Source: Ricinus communis (Eukaryota; Streptophyta; Magnoliopsida; Malpighiales; Euphorbiaceae). From it: a stretch of DNA of 64,000 bases. How positions within the stretch are numbered: the first letter of the stretch is position 1; every line of letters begins with the position of its first letter. Where the stretch lies: assembly GCF_019578655.1 (NCBI RefSeq), contig NC_063261.1, positions 7,324,446-7,388,445 of the forward strand, in the 5' to 3' direction. Below are positions 57,658-64,000 of this stretch, piece by piece. The notes under the pieces were generated by a model, which worked only from the letters and a program-made list of their open reading frames with translations, was not told the DNA's origin and ran no database searches. The position numbers and the translations under genes were made by a program.

Positions 57658-59589
57658 TATGGAGCTTTTGAGTTCTTGGTCATGCCTTTCGGCCTCACTA
57701 ATGCCCTTGCCACATTCTGCACACTCATGAACAAGGTACTCCATCCCTTTCTTGATAAGTTCGTGATTGTTTATTTGGATGACATTGTTGTATACAACAA
57801 CAGTCTTGAAGAACATGTGCAACACCTCAAGCAAGTCTTCCAAGTGCTCCACGAACACGAGCTGTACATAAAGCGCGAGAAATGCTCGTTCGCGAGAGAA
57901 GAAGTGGAGTTCCTTGGCCATCGAATCAAGGATGGCAGGTTAATGATGGATCCAGCAAAAGTTAAAGCCATCCAAGAATGGCAACCTCTTTCCAAGGTGC
58001 CCGAGTTGCGATCTTTTCTCGGACTGGTGAACTATTATCGGCGGTTCATCAAAGGCTATTCTGCCATTGCTGCCCCATTGACGGAACTGCTTAAGAAGAA
58101 TAAGGCATGGAATTGGGGTGAAGAATGCCAAGCTGCATTCGAAACCTTGAAAGATGCCGTGTCAATGGAGCTAGTCATGATGCTGCCTGACTACGGAAAA
58201 CCATTTGATGTACATACGGATGCCTCGGACTATGCCATTGGAGGCGTCCTCATGCAGGATAGGCACCCTATCGCCTACGAAAGTCACAAGCTCAATGAAA
58301 CGGAAAGGTGGTACACTGTCCAGGAGAAGGAAATGACCGTCGTCGTCCACTGCTTGCGCACATGGAGACACTACTTGCTAGGAAGCAAGTTCACTATCTT
58401 GACGGACAATGTAGCTACAAGCTACTTCCAGACTCAGAAGAAGCTGAGTCCCAAACAATCACGCTGGCAAGATTTCTTGGCCGAATTCGACTACAAGCTC
58501 GAATATAAGCAGGGCAAAGCCAACGTTGTTGCCGATGCATTGAGTAGAAAGGCGGCGTTGGCTTCCATTGCTGCTAGCGCGCCGCAGAGCGACTTCCTTA
58601 ACCGCATCAAAGAAGGAATGCAGCAAGACACCTTGGCCAAGAGCATTATCAAGCTGGCGATCGAGGGGAAAACTCGACGATTTTGGGAGAAAGATGGCCT
58701 TCTCCTCACTGTTGGCAACCGAGTCTACGTGCCGAAGTGGGGAAACCTGCGGAGAGAAATCTTGAAGGAATGCCATGACTCTTTATGGGCTGGACATCCT
58801 AGAATGACTCGCACACTTGCGCTAGTCCAGCAAAACTACTACTGGCCGCAACTTAAGGACGATGTGGAGGCCTATGTTCGGACCTGCCTTGTATGCCAAC
58901 AAGACAAGGTGGAACAACAACAGCCTGCGGGCCTACTTGAACCTCTTCCCGTCGCTGAAAGGCCATGGGAGAGTGTCTCGATGGACTTCATAGTGGCCCT
59001 GCCGAAATCCGAGGGGTACGGAAGTATCATGGTTATCGTGGATAGATTTAGCAAGTATGCTACTTTTATCCCTGCCCTAGCAGACTGCAAAGTAGATGAG
59101 GCAGCTCGCCTCTTCTTCAAGAATGCCGTGAAGCTGTGGGGCTTACCGAAAAGTATAATCAGCGATAGAGACCCTCAATTTACTGGCAAATTCTGGCGAG
59201 AGTTGTTCAAACTGCTAGGCACAGACCTCAACTTCTCCACCAGCTTTCATCCACAAAGCGACGGCCAAACGGAGAGGATTAATGCTTTGCTGGAACTCTA
59301 CGTAAGGCACTATGTTAGTGCCCATCAACGAGATTGGGCAAAGCTGCTCGACGTAGCCCAATTCTCATACAACCTCCAAAGGAGTGAGTCTACGGGTAAG
59401 AGTCCCTTTGAGGTCATCATGGGACAGCAGCCGTTGACACCAAATGCCATTGCTGCTGGCTATGGAGGAGCCAACCCTTCCGCCTACAAGTTTGCTAGGG
59501 AATGGCACGAAGAGGCGGACATAACAAAGGCGTGCCTCAACAAAGGCGTGCCTCAACAAAGCAGCAAAGCGCATGAAGAAGTGGGCTGA
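57652..59589 (+). pseudogene. chromovirus pol: partial RT, RNase H, integrase
   Basis: The frame is open from inside the LTR (57631, with no ATG) to a stop at 59589. Counting from 57631, RT retains MPFGLTNA (18-25) and the catalytic YLDD (48-51) but lacks the N-terminal fingers. RNase H has DASDYAIGG starting at residue 197. The integrase zinc finger starts at H382 ([10 protein letters not shown] ... CLVC), and the catalytic triad is D452, D512 and E548 with 35 residues between the last two (DD35E). So the enzyme core is well preserved. It stops early because a 16-bp tandem duplication at 59526-59557 shifts the frame. Without the missing 5' half it has no start codon and no gag or protease, so this copy cannot move by itself. 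Confidence 0.9.
59526..59557 (+). repeat. 16-bp tandem duplication causing a frameshift
   Basis: AAAGGCGTGCCTCAAC occurs twice back to back (59526-59541 and 59542-59557). Sixteen is not divisible by three, and the pol frame moves from the first to the second frame exactly here. Confidence 0.9.
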
Positions 59590-60079
59590 CGTTAAGAGAC
59601 GCCCCAAAGAATACAGCGCTGGCGACATGGTGATGGTGAAGCTGCTGCCTAACCAGTTCAAGTCCCTCCGTAAGGTACACAAGGGCCTGGTAAGGCGATA
59701 CGAAAGCCCGTTCCCAGTCGTGAAACGTGTTGGTGCTGCTGCCTACCAGCTCCAACTACCCTCGAGACTAAAGATCCATAATGTCTTCCACGTGAGTATG
59801 CTCAAGCCATACCACGAGGACAAAGAAGACCCGAGCCGTGGCGAATCTCGTAGGGCTCCAACAGCTGTCGTCACCGAGTTCGATAAGGAGATAGAAAGTA
59901 TCCTTGCGGACAGAGTGATAAGAAGAAGAGGAGTTCCCAACTACACCGAGTACTTGGTGAAGTGGAAAAATCTGCCCGACACCGAGGTTACTTGGGAACG
60001 TGAAGATTTACTATGGCAATTTCCCGAGCACATCCAAAACTACAAAACTCAAGGCGTGACGAGGGCGTCGCGAGATTGA
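59573..60079 (+). pseudogene. integrase C-terminus and chromodomain of the chromovirus
   Basis: A 168-codon frame that is the continuation of pol in a shifted frame. GDMVMVKLLPNQF (integrase GPY/F-type C-terminal domain) is followed by the HNVFHVSMLKPYH block and a chromodomain at about residues 98-150 (VTEFDKEIESIL, then EYLVKWKNLPD, then VTWEREDL). The chromodomain targets integration to particular chromatin and defines chromoviruses. The ATG at 59573 is internal to the ancestral protein and not a true start. The stop at 60077-60079 lies right before the polypurine tract. Confidence 0.88.
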
Positions 60080-60090
60080 GTGGGGGAGGG
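60079..60090 (+). promoter_or_regulatory. polypurine tract of the chromovirus
   Basis: AGTGGGGGAGGG directly precedes the 3' LTR. Confidence 0.8.
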
Positions 60091-60655
60091 TGTCACAGCC
60101 CGCCTCACAATTGGGCAAGGAAGGCTGTCCATGGGCAGAAATCTGCCCAACATCTGCCCATGAGGAAGAATAACACGGCCGTGTTGGACTCAACACCGCC
60201 CGTGTTACCAACACGACCACAAACACGGCCGTGTTGGATGCGTCAAAACATGAAAGAGAAAGAAGCTTCTAGAGAGCACGGCCACAGAGAGTAACACGGC
60301 CAGGAACACCAAACCGTGTTCTCAACACGGCCAAGGACACGACCGTGTTGGTGGCAGGGAGAGGCCTATAAATACCCCCTCCATCCATCATTTGTAACGC
60401 AACAATGGAAACACACAATAACCACACACAATAACAACAAGAAAAAGGTTGTAAACTTAATAAAGCTCTCCATATTTTCCAAGCTCAAGTGTTCTCATTT
60501 CTCTACCCTAACCACGTTCCGAAACTCTGCTGCCTACTTTGCTCACCTACAATCTCTCCCCGATTCTCATCTAGGCTTACTTAGTTCGACTTCAACAAGC
60601 AAGTTAACTAAGTGCCACGCGACTTGGCTAACCTCCTAGCCCAAGTTTCGTGACA
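60091..60655 (+). repeat. 3' LTR of the chromovirus, 565 bp
   Basis: Starts TGTCACAG and ends GTGACA. It has a run of CACGGCCGTG palindromes (60170-60350), a TATAAATA box at 60367 and an R/U5 part. The three differences from the 5' fragment indicate a recent insertion. Confidence 0.9.
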
Positions 60656-61251
60656 CTTGGGAGTAGAAAATTGAAAAAAGTCTTATTCTTTTAATGTCAG
60701 AGGGTATTTATTTTACAGCCTTCAGTTGAGGAACTAAAATCAACAAGGTAGGGAACAAAAAAACTCCAATCTAGAAGTATAAATTTTAATGCTTTAAAAA
60801 CTTTTCAAGAAAACTGTTAGTAGGAAACTGACAATTCAATCTTAAGCATTGCAATGAGTTGTTGAAGCCAAAAAATCCATCAAACAGCAGGATTAGTCAT
60901 TTAACCTTTTCTTTCACTTGGTAAGATCTCATCAAAGGCCCATTTAAGCCACCTCTTAGCCATCTACCGTAGTAAGAAGACCTCCTCCCCTGTCCAAAAT
61001 TTTTACTGTTTGATGTTTTAGGTAAATATGATGAACAATTAGGTAAATAGGTATTTGGAAATTGCAAAAACAAATGATAACAAGAGAAATTAGGAACTCA
61101 GTCTATCACATGTAAGCACTTTTCAGAGATTTGAGAAGGAATATTCAGCACATCAACTATATAATAATAGGAAGATATGCTATATATTAACAAAGCCCTC
61201 CATATACTACAGCAGCCCCTATGGTTTGGCAGCCTTTATATTGATTATGTC

Positions 61252-61257
61252 TTTATT
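61252..61257 (-). terminator. poly(A) signal of the unnamed minus-strand gene
   Basis: AATAAA on the minus strand, about 125 bp after the TAG stop at 61383-61385, followed by A/T-rich sequence. Confidence 0.45.
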
Positions 61258-61382
61258 AAGTTGTGTAGAGCTGTGTGGGTTTCAGGTAGATGCCAGGGGA
61301 TGGCGGGTTGCGTCGCAGAGAGACTGAGATAAGTATATGCATGTAAGTACATCTGAAGAGGCAGATTTTAAATCGTAGCCTT

Positions 61383-61513
61383 CTAGGCATAAGCCAATGC
61401 CCACTTCCATAAAATAGGATATTCTGAAGCAACTTCCATGTAAGGCTCAAAGAAACTTGTGTCAGGATTTAAATTAATAGGCTCAACTGATTCAGGTTTC
61501 ATCTTATGCTGCT
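61383..61513 (-). CDS. last exon of an unrecognised minus-strand gene
   Basis: Minus-strand reading gives about 43 codons with clear protein character (MKPESVEPINLNPDTSFFEP, then YMEVASEYPILWKWALAYA) ending at TAG (complement of 61383-61385). A plausible acceptor (AAAACAG, or AG two bases later) sits at about 61514-61516. A matching 36-bp exon is upstream at 61780-61815, and a poly(A) signal follows. The family is not recognised. Promoter and first exons probably lie up to about 62950, back to back with the RING-H2 gene. The exon structure in between is unresolved. Confidence 0.45.
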
Positions 61514-61779
61514 CTGTTTTAAATGGTTTTAGGCCTCATCAAAATTAATCAAATAAAACTACTTTATTGCTGACTCGCTGCATTACTTAACCTTTGTATC
61601 AGCCAAAAATTTTATAGCCATTATGTAGATAAGTGATTAGAATGTTTTCTGATTACGCATTGACAAAAAATAATCATAAGAAGTAAGGTCAAAAACTAAA
61701 ACAACAAGAAGAAAATAAATCACATTACAGAACTGAAATTCAAAGGAAACCCCCTGTGCCTTACCAACACGCAGCATAC

Positions 61780-61815
61780 CTCGCAATTATTGCAATAGTA
61801 TTTTTGCTTGTTATA
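61780..61815 (-). CDS. 36-bp internal exon of the same minus-strand gene
   Basis: On the minus strand a polypyrimidine tract and CTGCAG acceptor precede 36 bp that read YNKQKYYCNNCE, followed by a GAG|GTATGC donor. The CxxC pair suggests half of a zinc-binding site. If the next exon starts at 61511 (after ...CAGAG), the frame continues without a stop into the last exon. Confidence 0.4.
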
Positions 61816-62699
61816 CTGCAGGGAAAATAAATAAAGTTGAGAGTTCATCAGTTGTAGATTGTTTCCAAGAACTAATTCACTATGCTAGCTATCACAACCA
61901 TTAACACTCATTTCAATGCAAATGTGATAAAAGAAGAGCTGATCCAAGCACCTTGTGAATCACTACTGTTGGCACTTGTTTCATATTACCAGAATCTTAT
62001 GTTTAAATTTTGAAAAATTGAGATTATTGTTGACATAATAATAACCACATATCAATCAAACATCACAACATGACAGGACTCCTGTGATTAAAGTTAGCTT
62101 AGCATGTAAACAGAAAAATCTATATTTCACACCAGCAAGACATTCTGAATACATGCTATCATCTTAAATATATTTTGTTGGAATATGCGAATGATGGAAG
62201 TGTTATAGTAGCTACAGGCAGGCAAATTCGAAGGAGTTCTATAAAAGATTCTTCCAAAAAGGACTTGAAAGAAATATAGGAAATCTGGAAAGCACAAACA
62301 AATGTATTAATCACTGGTATCATATGTGAAATAGCAAAAAGTACAGAACCTAAATAAATACAATAGAAAGATGTCAATAGAGACTCAGCAAGCTTATAGA
62401 AGCTTTCCTTTTCATGGTACAATAGTATGAGTTTCATCCACACAGCCTTCACCGATAATTGTAGTTTCAATTATGGAAGGTCCAAAGGGGAAAAATAAAA
62501 TCTAAAACAGACTCCAAAAGCCAGTGAGAGTGAGATATGGAGAAAATGGGGATGCATAGAAAATGAAATTATAGCAGAATCTACCATAGAAAAAGCTGAT
62601 AAAGATTTCATCATATCTTGAAAAATGAGAAGCCATCCACCATTATTGAACAGGTGTTGAGTTCATAATATGACAGAGAAACCCTAATCCATCCATCCT

Positions 62700-63100
62700 C
62701 TGATTAAAGGTAGTGAGCTGATGAGCTGAAACTAGGACTGATGAGCTAACTTGACTTCTTGTGTATCTGATCAGTAACCCAATAACAATAATAATAATAA
62801 GATACATTAAAGCAGCAGTTGGGTGTGCGCCATTGACAATTGAGAAACAACAAAGGAGGGAAGTGGCGAGGAAAGAAAGAGACAGAGACAAAGACAGAGA
62901 GACGGAGAGTGAAAAACGTACGCTAACAAACGAAAACGAGTGGCAAAATGGCAAAGCGACAGAGACAGACCCCACATCACACTTGAAATGGACCCGCCCC
63001 ACTCTTAACCTCTCTACAACCTTTTAATTCCAAACAGATGACCAAACTAACCCAACTACAAATAGCCCAAGAAAAAAGAACAAGAAGCTCACTCACTCAT
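62700..63100. promoter_or_regulatory. probable divergent promoter between the unnamed minus gene and the RING-H2 gene
   Basis: Minus-strand sequence at 62860-62930 is a CT-rich leader (GA-rich on plus), and plus-strand sequence at 63110-63143 is a GA-rich leader. They face away from each other with about 150 bp of GC-richer sequence between them (62950-63080). Confidence 0.35.
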
Positions 63101-63144
63101 GTAGAAGAAGAAAACAGAGGCGTATTACTAGAGAGAGAGGAAAG

Positions 63145-63717
63145 ATGGCATCCTTTGCAAGACAACAGCAGCAAACATACTGGTGTCACGAATGTGATAT
63201 GAGCATTCACCTCCTCATCACCACCACCACTGAGTCTCCACTTTGCCCTCACTGTGACAGCCGTCGTCTTGAACTCATGGATGGGGATGACCCTACTCCC
63301 ATTTCCAACGACACAACCAGTTTCTTCCTTGACAGCTTGTTTTTCCCATTTCTCACTGACATGAATTCGTCGTCTTCGAATGACGATTTAAATCACAATA
63401 TTGATTCCATCTTGCCCACTGTCAAAATCACAGCTTCTCTTCTGGAGGGAGAGGAAGTCGTTTGTGCTGTGTGTAAGGATGAGTTTGTTATTGATGTTGA
63501 TGTCAAAATTCTACCTTGTAATCATTTCTTTCATCCTGATTGCATTCTCCCCTGGCTTAACTCTGACCACAACTCTTGTCCTCTCTGTCGCTTCCATCTG
63601 CTTCCCACATCTACTGCTGCTGCCGCCATTCATAATGATGATGATGATGATGCTGTTGTCGATTGTGCTTTCCCTGATGTTGGGGCTTTGTCCAATTTTC
63701 TCCCTTCACACTTTTAG
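63145..63717 (+). CDS. RING-H2 finger E3 ubiquitin ligase (RING1/RHC-like), 190 aa
   Basis: Likely an E3 ubiquitin ligase that brings E2-ubiquitin to substrates. The N-terminal zinc ribbon uses C14, C17, C34 and C37 (WCHEC ... CPHC), as in plant RING1/RHC2A and BCA2-type ligases. The RING-H2 domain has C107, C110, C125, H127, H130, C133, C145 and C148 (CAVC ... LPCNHFFHPDC ... CPLC), all eight ligands present. Between them is a Ser/Asp-rich linker, and an aspartate run (164-169) follows. At 190 residues it is shorter than typical members of about 300, which keep a longer C-terminus. The start follows a GA-rich leader and is the first ATG. TAG at 63715-63717 is closely followed by CAG|GTACAG, so an intron in the 3' untranslated region or an alternative longer form is possible. 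Substrate unknown. Confidence 0.9.
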   Translation: MASFARQQQQTYWCHECDMSIHLLITTTTESPLCPHCDSRRLELMDGDDPTPISNDTTSFFLDSLFFPFLTDMNSSSSNDDLNHNIDSILPTVKITASLLEGEEVVCAVCKDEFVIDVDVKILPCNHFFHPDCILPWLNSDHNSCPLCRFHLLPTSTAAAAIHNDDDDDAVVDCAFPDVGALSNFLPSHF

Positions 63718-64000
63718 CCAGGTACAGTCTTCTTAATTTGCCTTCTCCCTCTTATTTGTGCGGATAATTTACTAATTTGACTGTTCTTGTTTCTGATTTT
63801 GAAAATTGTCAAATAGGGTGAATTCCAAATTTGCTGAGTTTCAATGGGATAAGGCTGCCGTTAAGTAATTTAAATTATATGCCTTTTGATGGTATATGAT
63901 CAATAATTTGAGTTTTTGAAACCGTAACCAAGATTATTTTTTGCCCATCCAACATTATGTTTCAGTTAGGCATTTACAAAGAAAAACTTAAGCATTTTAA
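63718..64000. other. 3' flank of the RING-H2 gene
   Basis: Probable 3' untranslated region or intron, T-rich, running off the window. CAG|GTACAG at 63720-63727 resembles a splice donor. Confidence 0.35.

Larger units (their letters stand above)
57406..60655 (+). mobile_element. chromovirus (Ty3/gypsy) with 5' internal deletion
   Basis: The intact 3' LTR (60091-60655) begins TGTCACAG and ends GTGACA. The 5' LTR is cut after 252 bp and joined directly to the reverse transcriptase gene. CTTG flanks both ends (57402-57405 and 60656-60659), a 4-bp target duplication. Missing are the rest of the 5' LTR, the primer site, gag, protease and the first part of RT. RT (partial), RNase H, integrase and a C-terminal chromodomain remain. 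Base composition is clearly more GC-rich than the surroundings. Confidence 0.9.

Noticed and set aside
57637..59755. several minus-strand open frames across the chromovirus pol
   Set aside because: Shadows of the well supported plus-strand pol frame.
60903..61013. plausible coding exon on the minus strand
   Set aside because: Protein-like readings appear in more than one frame here, so chance cannot be excluded; kept only as supporting detail for the splice-site idea and not listed as a gene.
62159..62470. 103-codon minus-strand open frame
   Set aside because: Part of it looks like intron (polypyrimidine and CTTTCCAG) and composition is that of AT-rich DNA. It might contain a piece of an exon of the unnamed gene, but I could not place its edges.
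62643..63002. 119-codon minus-strand open frame with CT-encoded Ser/Leu run
   Set aside because: It reads through the CT-rich leader; the low-complexity run and lack of domain indicate a 5' untranslated region, although a short hydrophobic stretch is present.

Overview
The window is nuclear DNA from a flowering plant, most likely a dicot. It is AT-rich, with long A/T-only stretches, intron-poor plant gene families, and a dense load of nested plant LTR retrotransposons (Athila-like, chromovirus, copia-like) and CACTA transposon remnants. No bacterial or viral genome organisation is present. A Malpighiales or Euphorbiaceae origin is a guess that the sequence alone cannot settle.

Layout. 1-3060: fragments of three repeat families, including a 5'-truncated Athila-type LTR. 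3060-9630: AT-rich intergenic DNA with one less AT-rich island carrying two adjacent G-boxes. 9632-15898: a composite CACTA (En/Spm) remnant in which the same C-terminal exon occurs twice in opposite orientations. Nested in it are a 2.56-kb retroelement that is nearly all LTR (10484-13044) and a copy of repeat family C (14435-15400). 15900-18340: intergenic. 18411-19964: an intact intronless AAA-ATPase gene of the BCS1-like/AATP1 group, with TATA box and poly(A) signal. 21394-42106: a decayed Athila-like element, forward strand, split by a second Athila-like element in reverse (23432-31037) flanked by a perfect 5-bp target duplication (ACATT). The outer element carries broken gag/pol, a 50-bp piece of plastid-type initiator tRNA and an env-like open frame. 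42107-53400: a mosaic of a third LTR family (here family B), some copies inverted, interrupted by a copia-like LTR and ending with a broken gag on the minus strand. 54447-54878: an intact EF-hand gene. 57406-60655: a young chromovirus whose 5' half was deleted. 61250-63000: the 3' part of a minus-strand intron-containing gene that I could not name. 63145-63717: an intact RING-H2 gene, divergently arranged with it.

Four gene loci are supported (AAA-ATPase, EF-hand, RING-H2, and the unnamed minus-strand gene). They have no visible functional link. The rest is layered transposon insertion. The most interesting structural theme is that each unrelated LTR family here carries its own small GC-rich island of tandem imperfect palindromes inside an otherwise AT-rich LTR. 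Other notable items are the LTR-only element whose two LTRs differ by four minisatellite units, the tail-to-tail CACTA pair, the gag-protease element lacking reverse transcriptase, the captured tRNA half, and a chromovirus that may have landed exactly on a 3' splice site of a host gene.
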